In this document: piece after piece, positions 43,031 to 55,000 of the stretch
Position numbering within the stretch: the first letter of the stretch is position 1
How the letters are laid out: each line of letters begins with the position of its first letter
Origin: Eustoma russellianum
Lineage: Eukaryota; Streptophyta; Magnoliopsida; Gentianales; Gentianaceae
Assembly: GCA_036186865.1 (NCBI GenBank)
Contig: AP025040.1
Coordinates: 45,944,321-46,008,320 of the forward strand
Direction of reading: 5' to 3'
Length of the DNA: 64,000 bases
Program-made: the position numbers and the translations under genes
The notes under the pieces: model-generated
Told to the model about the DNA's origin: nothing
The model's database searches: none
Seen by the model: only the letters and a program-made list of their open reading frames with translations

Positions 43031-43714
43031 GCTCTTTCTAACTATAGTGGATGAATGCTGTCGGGTGACGAGGAACGGGGATCGGCTCTGGTCAGGGGTT
43101 ATGTATTGAGGGTTTTTAAGGAGTAAAATGATCAATGGTAAATGCGGGATTGGATGTACATATGAGTTAAACGATTTATGAGTCGATCAAGTTTGGTTTG
43201 TATTTTTTGTTTGTTTAGTTCAGTTCGATAAAATTCAAGATATAATTAAACTCAATTTGAATATTTAAAAAGATAATCTTTGAACACGTATAGATGCTTG
43301 CTTTGTTAGCTCGTGAGTATACATTCTCGAACATAAAATATATATGAAAGGTAAATGATTCTATTTTATATTGGAATAATTGGTTGATATAAATAATAGA
43401 TTAAACATGATAGTGGATAATTTTTAAAATGATAAAAAAAATCATGCATAAAGTGATATTGATTCGACAATCTAAATAAAATTTAATGTTTATATTTCTA
43501 TATACAACTTTTATAAACTATACATTTGCTTGAAATATAATTAAATTGTGCCCGAGTTTAATTTGACTTTGAAGACATTTAAACTCAAATTTAAGATAAA
43601 AAGGCACATAGAGATTGTGTTCGAGTTCGAATTAAAAATAAAAAAATTGGTTTGATAAAATGAAATATTTGATTCACACTCGAATTGTTTGCATAGTTGC
43701 CGTAAAAACTTTAT
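43031..43714. other. AT-rich stretch left of the exon array
   Basis: Nothing recognised on either strand. Confidence 0.35.
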
Positions 43715-43771
43715 TTGTCCCAACGACGACGCCATAAGTCTTTAGTAACGCAATTGGAAGAAAGATGCGGA

Positions 43772-43917
43772 ATGGCGAGGCAATTTGTGAGAGATAATGT
43801 ACCACTATCAAGATTCGGTGTATTAGTAACGCAACTGGAGTTTTTAGAGCATCCGCGCAAATTCGGTGTTTTTATCTTTTATATGATCTCATCTTCGCCA
43901 TTGATGAAGAGCCTAAG
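43772..43917 (+). pseudogene. SWEETIE exon-1 copy A
   Basis: Begins MARQFVRDNVPLSRFGVLV like the functional exon, then carries a core 19 nt shorter than the real exon (146 against 165 nt to the donor), which shifts the frame. The donor-equivalent AAG/GTCATT is preserved. It is followed by unit-specific intron sequence and no exon 2. Confidence 0.88.
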
Positions 43918-44264
43918 GTCATTGCTTCAACCCCTTTTCTTCTTGGATCTTTATCTTTTTTAACGAGATTTTCTTTGGACTTTATGCCTTCAAGATGCTC
44001 AAGTAATACACTGTACTTGATAGGGGTTGTTTTTCTTCCTTGAATGAAGTAATTATGACATTCTGTGTTTTCTTAATTTGGTAATGATTGAAGATGGGTT
44101 ATTTCATTATTCGTGCAATTTATTTGAGACCTTTATATATTGGAGACTCAAAAGGGTGGAAAGTCGTATTCTTTTCTTTCTTTTTTTCTTTACTTTCGAA
44201 GTGAGGAGATGAAAAGCCAAAATTTTTCATCGAATTGCTCTTATGATTGAAAGAAAGCTGCGGA

Positions 44265-44410
44265 ATGGCGAGGCAATTTGTGAGAGATAATGTACCACTA
44301 TCAAGATTCGGTGTATTAGTAGCGCAATTGGAGTCTTTAGAGCATCCGTGCAAATTCGGTGTTTTGATCTTTTATCTGATCTTATATCCGCAATTGATGA
44401 AGAGCATAAG
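44265..44410 (+). pseudogene. SWEETIE exon-1 copy B
   Basis: The copy closest to the functional sequence over the first ~25 codons (MARQFVRDNVPLSRFGVLVA). It has the same 19-nt-shorter, frame-shifted core as the other array copies and keeps the ATG and the GT donor. Confidence 0.88.
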
Positions 44411-44761
44411 GTCATTGCTTCAACCCCTTTTCTTCTTTGATCTTTATCCTTTTTTAATGAGGTTTTCTTTGGACTCTATGCTTTCAAGATGCTCAAGTAA
44501 TACATTGTACTTGATAAGGACCGTCTTTCTTCCTTGGATGAAGTAATTATGACATTCTATGTGTTTTCTTGATTTGGTAATGCTTGAAGATGGGTTATTT
44601 CATTATTCGTATAATTTATTGGAGACCTTTATATATTGGAGACCCAAAAGGGTGGAAAGTCGTCTTCTTTTCTTTCTCTTTTTTCTTTACTTTCGTGGTG
44701 AAAAGTTGAAGAACCAAAAATTTTATGCGAATTGCTCTGAGGATTAGAAGAAAGCTGCGGA

Positions 44762-44904
44762 AGGGCGAGGCAATTTGTGAGAGATAATGTACCACTATAA
44801 AGATTCGGTGTATTAGTAGCACAATTGGAGTCTTTAGATCATCCGCGCAAATTCGGTGTTTTGATCTTTATAATCTCATCTCTGCCGTTGATGAAGAGCA
44901 TAAG
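44762..44904 (+). pseudogene. SWEETIE exon-1 copy C
   Basis: The start codon is AGG instead of ATG, and a further 3-nt loss gives 143 nt. It shares the shortened core. The GT donor is retained. Confidence 0.88.
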
Positions 44905-45253
44905 GTCATTGCTTCAACCCCTTTTGTTCTTGTATCTTTATCTTTTTCAATGAGGTTTTATTTGGACTTTATGCCTTCAAGATGCTCAAGTAATACATTG
45001 TACTTGATAGGGGCCGTCTTTCTTCATTGAATAAAGTAATTATGACATTCTCTGTGTTTTATTGATCTGGTAATGCTTGAAGATGGGTTATTTCATTATT
45101 CCTGGAATTTATTGGAGACCGTTATATATTAGAGACTCAAAAGGGTGGAAAGTCGTCTTCTTTTCTTTTTCTTTTTCCTTACTTTCAAAGTGAGGAGTTG
45201 AAGAACCAAACATTTTCTGCGAATTGCTCTCAGGATTGGAAGAAACCTGCGGA

Positions 45254-45399
45254 ATGGCGAGGCAATTTGTGAAAGATAATGTACCACTATCGAGATTCAG
45301 TGTATTAGTGGCGCAATTTGAGTCTTTAGAGCATCCGCGCAAATTCGGTGTTTTGATCTTTTATCTGATCTCATCTCCGCCGTTGATGAAGAGCATAAG
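45254..45399 (+). pseudogene. SWEETIE exon-1 copy D
   Basis: ATG present, shared shortened core, but the donor GT has become AT (AAG/ATCATT). The unit is truncated 88 bp later, at 45487. Confidence 0.88.
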
Positions 45400-45487
45400 A
45401 TCATTGCTTCAACCCCTTTTGTTCTTGGATCTTTATCTTTTTTTAATGAGGTTTTCTTTGTACTTTATGCCTTCAAGATGCTCAAGT

Positions 45488-46400
45488 CTCCCTTCTCTTC
45501 CTTCCCTTCTGTTTTTCATATGTAATTATATATGTGCGTGGTTTACATATTTTTATATCCTTTGTTACACTTACATATATATATATATATATATCAGACT
45601 TTATATTTACACTTATATATGTTGCATAAGTTAATTTTATATTTAGTATATAATTGAAAATAATATAGAAAGAAGATTAACAATGTTATAATATTTTTGA
45701 ACCGTTATTTGAAAACGAACCATTGAACTAGAACTGTTGAACCGCCAGTTAGATGGTCCGTGACACAACATCCCAACTGTCCGTTGCGGTTCTCCCCTTT
45801 ATTCAACTTTAAACATGCGGTTCTTTTATCACCGCTAGTTTGGTGAACGACCCAGCTCTACATGTAGGCACTTTAACGCCAATCCACCATAAATTTATTG
45901 TTTTTCATTTTCAGCATTAACTTCTATGTCAGAAAATTGCTGTGTGATTGTTTATATTTCTTCATGTATTGCACTTAAGGTGTGTATATCAAATCTCATA
46001 GAAACATAGTTCCACTTTATAGGATTTATAATATACAAAGCATTGTTAAATTTGAAGACATATAAGTAGGCCAAAGATTATGTAGACAAAAAATGTTGCC
46101 TTTTGAAACCGTTTTCAGTCATTTATTAAATACACTTTTATAAAGTAAGTCATGTTAATAATTACAAAAAAATTGTTTTCATTGGATATTCAATATTATC
46201 TAACGGTATCGTAATTCAAAGGGATATAATATTTAAAGTTATGACAATTTGGAATTCAATTGACAAACTGGACAATTTTTATTATACATCTTAAAATTGG
46301 AACATTTAAAATATATTTTATAAACTCAGTACATACATGTTTAAACACGTATGTAGTAAATGTAGTGATTTTTGACTCAGGGGTTAAAAGATATAAACGT
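45488..46400. other. AT-rich intergenic stretch
   Basis: No gene. A short TA run lies at 45577-45592. The segment 45700-45860 has GAACCG/CGGTTC words like those in the hAT MITE at 55582, but I see no terminal repeats. Confidence 0.35.
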
Positions 46401-46404
46401 TTGA

Positions 46405-47640
46405 ACATTTGAAAAAAGAGAAAATTAAATTTTGCAACCAAACTTGTACTAGTTTTTCATAAATTATTCAAACATAATTTTATAATAAATGCTATGTGAA
46501 TCTTCTATAAAATGCTCACAAACAGTCAAATGACATGCTAATGAGGTGTGATTTTAGGTTGCCATATTCATCTATCTTTTCCTCCTCTTTATTCCATCTC
46601 TGCAGCACCGCCTCTTTCATTTCCCCTCCCCCTCCTATGTGTCCTTTAGCGCCATCTATCTTTTTTCTTCTTCTCCCTCCTCCCCTCTCTTATGCAGCCT
46701 GCTCCCCCTTCCACTTCTCAGTCACCCTAAGCCCCACCTCCCTCATCCCTATCACTCTTAGCCTCCACTCTCAGCCTCCCTCACAACCCTGCCACACTAA
46801 GCCCCATCTTTCTCGTCCATACCACCATCACCCTCACTCACACATATTTTTCTTCATAAACATCAGCAAGCAGCGTGGCTCATATTTTATTCGTCTAGAA
46901 GATCGAGATAGATGCAATTTAACGGCAACACTATGAGTCTTCTGGACTTTATATAGAAGCCAAATGCGCTTTTAGAATAATATATCATATTCAAGGGAAG
47001 ATCTTAATGCTTCAACCTTAAAAACACTATTTGTGAAAGCATAAAATTAATATATGTTTCTCAGTGGTCTTATTTAGACTGCCTCGATTATTTGAGATAT
47101 ATACTCATATATACTTGATGACTTTGAGTATTTCGAAAGAGTTCCAAAAATAGGAGTTTGATGGGAGTCTGTAGTAAAAGGCTATAAAATGATCCTTAGT
47201 TATGCTGGAAGAAATTCTAGCTTTGTGATATGATATCTTGTAAATAACCTAAATATATTGGTCATAGAAGATGATTCATGCACTCTCACAGTGACGTTGT
47301 ATGACAGTGAGGATGTTGGTGGGGCTTAGTGTGGTGGGGAAGGGGGACGGTTACTGAGGTGAGGGGTGGAAGCAAGAGGGAGAAGGGAGGAAGAAGAAAA
47401 GAGAGAGGTGACGCCGAGAGTGGCGGGAGAGGGGAAAGGTGGAGGGAGGAAGATGAAGGAAGGAAGAGGTAGTTGGGGGTGACAATATGCAATCACAGGT
47501 CATTTAGCTTTTTGTGGGTTTGTTTAAGAAGATTAAGATAAAATTATAATAAAATTATGTTTGAATATTTTTTTTTGGAAAAACTAGTAAAGGTTTTGTT
47601 GTAAAATATAATTCCACCATTTAAAAAACACGGTTAAATT
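46405..47640. mobile_element. Long-TIR non-autonomous DNA transposon (MULE-like, probable)
   Basis: The two ends are imperfect inverted repeats of ~400 bp and ~340 bp. The left arm at ~46424-46465 (AATTAAATTTTGCAACCAAA, ACTAGTTTTTC, TATTCAAACATAATTTTAT) is complementary to ~47545-47610. Further in, a pyrimidine-rich arm (46560-46830, CCTCCTCTT, CTTCTTCTCCCTCCTC, CTAAGCCCCAC) pairs with a purine-rich arm (47286-47480). The middle ~450 bp is unpaired and I recognise no captured gene. Open frames in the arms are compositional. The outer limits and TSD are uncertain. Confidence 0.6.
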
Positions 47641-49048
47641 GTCTAATTTAACTTCAAATGCAATTTTAATTAAGATGTATATTAAATTTGTGTATGAAAT
47701 TTTGCTAGAGACGTTATATATACATTGAATTGGTATTATATAAGTTTTGCTCTGAGAGTCAGGGCATGACCATTTTCATCTATACTATTCTATAGCATTT
47801 GGAAGCATTTGTATTTGAATATAATTTTTTTAATATTTGTCTGCGCACATTTGACTTTACAGGCAGAAGTTAAAACCTAAAAGAAGCAAAAACCACCATT
47901 AGTATATTCATTTACTTTTAATAGAACCTAATTGATTCAATAACATGTTATGAATGTTATACGAATTAATTTTGGAGTATTATTTGATCGTTTTTTTACT
48001 AATCCAGACCTTCAAATGCATATAAATGGTTTTTTTAGATTTATTTATTTTGTTTAGAATTTTAATTGCTATTTGTTTAGTTTTATTCAACAAACGAAAG
48101 GTTAAAATTGATCCCAGATATTCCTTAAAAGAATAAGACCTGACTCGGACTTAAAACTTTTTTTTTTTTAATTTTTTATAGAGACGCGGCTAAGCTTAAG
48201 AAGTGCTTTTCAATATATATAAAAAAAAAACGATATTTGTGCAATATGATATACTTTGATTTCTTTATCATATGTTAAATTCATCAACTTGAAATCTTGA
48301 ATATAATTGTTGTTTATACAAGTCACTTTTAATAAATTTTTTGCCAAAACAGTTATCACTTTAAAACCGAATTATAAGAAAGAAGCGCTAAAATACTGTG
48401 ACAATTTAATCTTAAATAATATTTTTCAAACTATATATTCGACTATCTATTGAATATTTGTCAAAAAGAGGGAGTAAAAAAACATAACCTGTGCGTATAA
48501 AGTATTTTAAAAATGGTAAGTATTGCTAAAAACATAGTGAACATTTTCGTTATTCTTTGCATATAAATAAAGAAGATTATAAAAATATTTGTAATACGAC
48601 AATTTTCGGTTAAAATATTTTGACAACTTGGTACTAATTAATGATTATTAAACTTGTCTGTATAACATTATATTTATTTTTTTGAAATATAACATAATTA
48701 TTACTGAAAATTTGGCTTAAGAATTGTACAACGGTTTAAAAACTTTGCTGGTAAATGACATCGCTGTTTTATATTTTTCCCAATACAAACCGCAACCCAT
48801 GGAATGAAAGCCTAAGTGCTCTTACGCTTAACTGGCAATAAGATCTGCACGGCGAAATTTTTAGGTTTAAGCTCTGTGAAGATCCTTCGTCAATATCATC
48901 GCTGTCTACCCAAAATGATTGTTACTGTACATGGAGGTTGAAGCACGATCTGGTAACAAAAAATATACTTCAAATTTACTGTCGAAGTGCGGAGTTGAAG
49001 AACAAAAATTTCTGCAAATTGCTTTCGGGATTGGAAGAAAGTTGCGAA
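47641..49048. other. Upstream region of the SWEETIE-like gene
   Basis: AT-rich to ~48780. From ~48800 the composition changes to leader-like sequence, and from ~48980 it matches the array units (GAGTTGAAGAAC, TGCAAATTGCTTTCGGGATTG). The promoter and 5' UTR must lie in the last few hundred bases. I see no certain TATA box. Confidence 0.45.
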
Positions 49049-52000
49049 ATGGCGAGACAATTTGTGAGAGATGATGTACCACTATCAAGATTCGGTGTAT
49101 TAGTAGCGCAATTGGAGTCTTTAGTTGCATCCGCGGCTCATAAGTCTCCAGACCCACTTCTTTGTTTCGATCTTTTATCAGATCTCGTCTCCGCCATTGA
49201 CGAAGAGCCTAAGGTCACTGCTTCAACCCCTTTTCTTCTTGGATGTTTATCTTTTTTTTTTTTTTTTTGATGAGGTTGTTTTTGGACTTTGTTGCTTCAA
49301 GATGCTCAAGTAATACAATCTACTCGACAGAGGCTGTCTTTCTTCCTTGAATTAAGTAATTATGGCATTCTTTGTTTTTTCTTGAATGAAGTAATAAAAC
49401 TTTTGATGATTATAAAACGTGGAGACATGCCGAGAAAATTTGTAATGTGAAGGTAGGAGACAAGCCGAGGTTTCTATAACTACTGAAAAATTTGACTAAT
49501 CTCTTTCACGAAAATCAAACTCGGCTAACCCTTTTTATGATCTTAAAAATACTATATACGGATTAGGATAATAATAAAAAAAATTAGTAATTGATTTCTA
49601 TACAATTTAAATTCGTGATCACACGTAATCTCTATTTTATTGTCATTGATTCTTATATTATGATTTGTCTTATCAAGTTTGTCCAGTGATCGTATATTGT
49701 GTGTGCAATTATCATTCATCATGTGCATTTTTTAAAATACATACAAGATAAGTGAAAGCAGTATTGAGCTTTCATTTATTCAGACTATATGCTTTTACAG
49801 ATCACTACAGTCTCAGAATAACAACCATCCCAGTGTCAGTCCTGGAGTATTATATAAATCAGAAGAACTTTGGGATCGAAGCATTCGTCGTGTGAAAGTG
49901 ATTTTTTACCTAACTTCTCCAAACAAACAAATTTGCAGGAGACTGCTGGTTTCCTGATTTATATCTTCTATGCAGCCCTATGAGGTTAGAGCAGTAGAGA
50001 TTTTCGGAGCCTAGGATTGCATTTTGCTCTAGAAATTTGAAAAAAATATACGTAGTAAAAGTAAAATAGAACTTGAGGAGTCTATACTTGATAGGGGATG
50101 TCTTTCTTCCTTGAATGAATTAATTATGGCATTCTTTCTTCCTTGGATCTTTACTATTCACGGATAATGTTGTTTAGACTCAATGCTAAAGTTTCTTCAG
50201 GAGTCTATACTCCTATGGCAACGGAAATGTGAAGATGCTCTTTACGCTCTATTTTTGCTTGGTGCACGAAGGCCCGTTCGACATTTGGCATCAGTAGCAA
50301 TGGCAAAAATCATATTAAAGGGGGATTCTATCTCGGTATATTCCAGAGTAAGCAGTCTCCAGGGATTTCTCTCTGATGGGAAGAAGAGCGAACCTCAAAC
50401 GCTTGCTGGTTTGTCAATTCTTATTGCTTTAGTGTTCATACTTTTGACTCACACATTTGGTGTAACGATTTATTACTTAATTCTTATAAGTTAATATCAT
50501 ATGATACTGGTTATGCCTGTGTGGATGTTTTCAATTTTTGTGATCTGCTTTTTAATTGCCCACATTAAATTGGTCTTACTTTGTAAGTGACATGTTTGAG
50601 AATGGTCAGGTGTTACACAATGCCTTGGAGAACTCTACCGTTGTTTCAGAAGACGAATAACTTCCGGCTTACTAGAAACAACTGTTATTGTGGGAAAGCT
50701 TTTAAAATATAATGAGGTATTTATTCTTCCTTCAATTTCATTCCATTTTGGTTTGTTGCTTTCATTTTTTGCATGATACACCTTAATTCATATTCGTAGT
50801 CTGCAAAAGTGAAAAGGTTATCTCGTCTTATAGGTAAATATTTTTAACATGTGACTTTTTTTATCTCGTGACTTCTAGTCATGAGATTAAGTTGCATAAA
50901 CAGGCTCTTATAGAAACATTGGGTAAGATGCTACACTAGCCCCAGGGTGAATGCCCTGATGCACTGGTCGACCTTCATGTCCTCTTGGTCGCTGTTCATT
51001 ATTTTCTATTGATATTTTTTGTCTACAAAATGGGGAATTGCATAAGTAAATGAGGTATCACTATTTTACTTCAACTGGTCTAATACATGGGAGAAAGTTG
51101 AAAGTGATTGAGAGACTTGAGGCAAGCTTAATTGTGTAATGCACACCCCAACTTTATCTTATCCTTATGGGGCTTGCCATATATAAATAGTTTTGGAACC
51201 GAAATTAATTTGCAGTCCTTTTTATATCCAAATTTAACTAAAGTCCATGCTTAAGAAGAAACTACTGAGGGAGAAAGGGAGAGTGAGAGGGGTTTGGGAG
51301 AGGGAGAGAGAGATATGTCTATATGTATATGTGTACATACTCGATATGTGTAGGCCTGAGTTGTAAACGGTTGGGTATAAAAGATACTTTATGTCTTTGA
51401 TGTTTCCAGATTGTAAGAAATGAGTATAAGCTTATCAATGCACTCGGTCTTGGTTTTATCTTTTCTGTTAAGGTGTAAGCACAAATCTATATGTTATAGA
51501 ACATCTCAATATAGATGAAATTGTTTGGTATTCTTAACGTGATCAGCTATCTGGATTTTGATGATGTTATTGCTTTCTGGACTTCTAGTTTTATGATAGG
51601 CTTATATGGCTTATGTTATGCTGTACTACATTTATCTAATCTAAAAGATGCTACTACAGGAATTTGTCAGGCAAGAAGCTTTACACATGCTTCAAAATGC
51701 TTTGGAAGGTTCTGCCGGAAATGCTGCTGCTGCAGCTTATACAGAGGCGTTCCGGTTCATTATGAGACTGGCTGTTTCTGATAAATCTTTTGTTGTCAGA
51801 AAAGCTGCTGCAAAGTGTCTGAAGGCATTTGCTAATATTGGAGGCCCTGAGTTAGGACTTGGAGAACTTGAGAGCTCCTTATCATGTTGCGTGAAGGTTT
51901 TCCCTCACTCATCCTTTTATATCTCTCATCATTTTGCCTTCATCTTGTTTATCCGTTTCTCGTACTCTACATTCATGTTTTTGGAAGATTCCTGAGGTGC

Positions 52001-55000
52001 CCTATTATTATAGGGACTTGATGATCGAGTTTCAACGGTTAGGAATGCATTTGCTGAAGCTTTAGGAGTGTTGCTTGCTCTGGGGATGAGTCCTGAAGCA
52101 CAGGTTCTTGGCTATTTTCTTTAGGTGGAAGATTAACATGATTTAGCTTTTCAGGACTGATGAATAGTCAGTTTTCTTCAGTCATTACCTAGGGTGAAAG
52201 GGCAACTTACTCCTAAAAAACTCGAAGGAGGTGTACAGAGACATTTGTGTCTGCCATTTGTCAAAGGTTCAATTCTGTTGCTTAAATAGACGTTCTTTTT
52301 GTTATTCAGATTGCAATTCTGCTTAGGTGGCCTTAGGCCCTTTGTATTTTAATTATTTGAAGATCGATCAATGTTGCATCCGAAAAATTTTCATGTGATT
52401 TTCTTCTTATAGTAAACGAGAATCGTCTAAAACCCTTTTGTTTGTGTTACAACGTAAACTAGGTGTATGTGCCCAAAAGCAAGTGATGCTTATTTTGTAT
52501 CATTCTGATGATTGGGAAAATAAAGAATGTTCACTCACATGAACTTTCCCTCTTCTCTTTCTCTCTCTGTTTTTCTGGCAAATAACTTGTTACCGGTAGA
52601 GAATATTCTCTCTTTTTCTGGCAAATAACTTGTTATCGACAGAGAATATTTTCCTTCTTTTACCGTGGCCCTAATCGAAAGTGATTACTATAGAATGGAA
52701 GCTTGAGAGAGCTCATAAAATGTGCCCATATTGTGTGATCTTTAGGCACATGACAGTTCCTCGTAGGGGTTATTCTCTTAAATTCTAAATATGTGCTAAT
52801 GTTTGCTAGACTTGGTGATTTCTTCTCTTCCAATTCATGGATTATTGATGTATAAGGAAATTTATAAAGTTTCTCATGGAAAAACAAAGGCTAAATGATA
52901 TATGGTATACATCATCTTAAGGTGGTGGCCTTCATTATTCTTGCAGTTGGTTATACTAGATGTGTTAGTAGAGACAATAATGCTCATATATGTGGTGGTT
53001 AACTAATTGTTCAAAATGCAGCTACTGGCGGTCATGTGAGGGAAATACGTGTTGCCTTAACCCTATCTTGGGTTTCCTTTTTGCAGGTATTTGTTCGTCT
53101 GTGCCTCTTTTATTGGTCTTTTGAAACGCAATATTGCATCCTTATTTGGTTATAACTGAAAAATCAGTGTTTAATGAATTCACTATAATTCTTAAATGTG
53201 TTTTGTCTGAGTTGCAAGACATTTTCTGTAGGTGGTGATTTGGGCCAATGCATTCAACATTTTGTTAGATGAGAAATTTAGACTTGATCGATATTCTTTT
53301 TATCCTAATCTTAGTTATAGTTAGCTTCCATAGTGTATTATGGAGGTATCTCCTATTTTCTGTTGAACCAACTATATGCCATGAATCTAGGTTTTTTCGA
53401 ATGGTACAATTAGAAATTGTGGTCAAATTTATACCAAAGGAAGCGCTATACCTTCTGCAATGAGATCCAATTACTGTTGCTAAGTTGGTGGTACTTTGGC
53501 AATGAATACTATTGTCATGGATCAGCTCGAGAATTCTCAAACTGTTACTCTTGAATTGATCTAAACAAACTATCCCAGGTTTTCCACGCTCATCATGTGC
53601 AAATTATTTTACTGCTGGATTAGTAGGTCATTAAAAATGCATTGAAGACTCTGCTGTTAAAAACCAGAATTTAGTGAATTAAGATGTAATGTTTGGAATA
53701 GCAAAAGTTGATAATGACCATGATTTGCATATCTGCTTAGCCAATCCAAGTTTTATGCTCATTTTAATCTGCACCAACTGTAACTTGCAGGCTATTCATT
53801 TGAAGTATCTTCACCCTGAAGATGAGCTTCAGATGTATGCTTTGGAGGCTCTGGACATGCTTCGCACAGATAGTTCTGTTGATGCTCAAACACTGGTTTG
53901 TTTTACCAATCTTTTCTAGCATTCTTTTGGTAGTTAGATTGCTGATTCAAGTACAATATGGTTCTGATTTAGGATAGACACTCATATGTTCTGTCCAGAC
54001 CAGAGCTTGATGACATTGCATGGCTTGCTTCTTGTGTTTGAAAGTTTGTTGAGAAGATAAAGTTGGGATTACATACTGTATTTGAATATTTTGCATAGAC
54101 ACTAATATTTTGTGCATCTTTGGTCCCATATTGACTTTAGTTAAATTGGCTAACATTCAATCCAATTTTGTCCTATCCATGTAAAGCTTAACATCATGGA
54201 CCTTTTTGGAAGAAAATTACTTCCAATTTTTCTTCCATCTGCCAAAAGTGGTCTCTGTTTATTGTGAGAGTTAGTTCTGGCCGCTTGCTTCTGCCCTGGC
54301 ATCTTATATTCATCCATGCCAATCCTTAGTTTGTTTTATGCGTCAAAATTTAATATGCAGGCATGTGTTCTTTACATCCTTCGCGTTGGGGTCACTGATC
54401 AAGTGAGTGAACCTGCTCAGAGAAATTTTTCGAGTTTTTTGGCAAAGCAGGTTTTTCTCACTCTTGTGCTTCTACATGACATCATATTGGTTTGGCTGAT
54501 TCATTGTTGATGTTGATATTAATTACTTCTTTCTGCAGCTTCAGTCTTCTGATGCAAGTCCTTCTTTTAGGATTGTTGTTTTGCGTACTCTATCACATAC
54601 CCTAAGAACACTGGGAGAGGTATTTCTCTTCAAGTTTCACTTTTCTTCAGTTATTCTATGTTTAGGTCACATTTGATTGATGTAATATCTACATTGTTGG
54701 TATTTCTTGTTACGGTATCCTCTGTCTTTCAAAGGAACTGTTGCACCTGGTAAAATCTCAGTTTGTTGTAATTACGTGGATAACGGAAATCAATGTTAGG
54801 AGGTACCTTCTTTCCTATTCTTCTTAAAATGTTGTGGCCGTGTTTGCAATCAATAGAACATAACACATGAAGTTAATGCCTTGCTGTCTACAGTTTTGGT
54901 TTAATAATGACAATATTCTTAGTTTTCATGTCTTCTTTAGTCATGGCGCTGCTGTAGTTTTGTTCTTCTCTAGCTAATAACAATGTAATTCTTTTTTTTT

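Larger units (their letters stand above)
43729..45487 (+). repeat. Tandem array of SWEETIE exon-1 copies (3.5 units of ~493 bp)
   Basis: Four repeats of a unit made of the 5' flank, first exon and start of intron 1 of the HEAT-repeat gene at 49049. The start-codon equivalents lie at 43772, 44265, 44762 and 45254, spacing 493, 497 and 492 bp. Each unit continues through CTTCAAGATGCTCAAGTAAT, CGTCTTTCTTCCTTGAATGA and CCTTTATATATTGGAGAC into the next. The first is fused to a scrap of a previous unit (CATAAGTCTTTAGTAACGCA), and the last breaks off after TCAAGATGCTCAAGT at 45487. The array is 3.8 kb upstream of the intact exon. Confidence 0.92.

Noticed and set aside
43715..45634. Open frames of 82-136 codons starting MARQFV in the array
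   Set aside because: Only the first ~25 codons are homologous to SWEETIE. After the 19-nt-shorter core they read the wrong frame and then intron, so they are pseudo-exons.
46535..46936. 133-codon Pro/Ser-rich frame, and 68-codon frame at 47286-47492
   Set aside because: They are the two complementary arms of an inverted repeat with extreme pyrimidine/purine bias; the amino-acid pattern is compositional.
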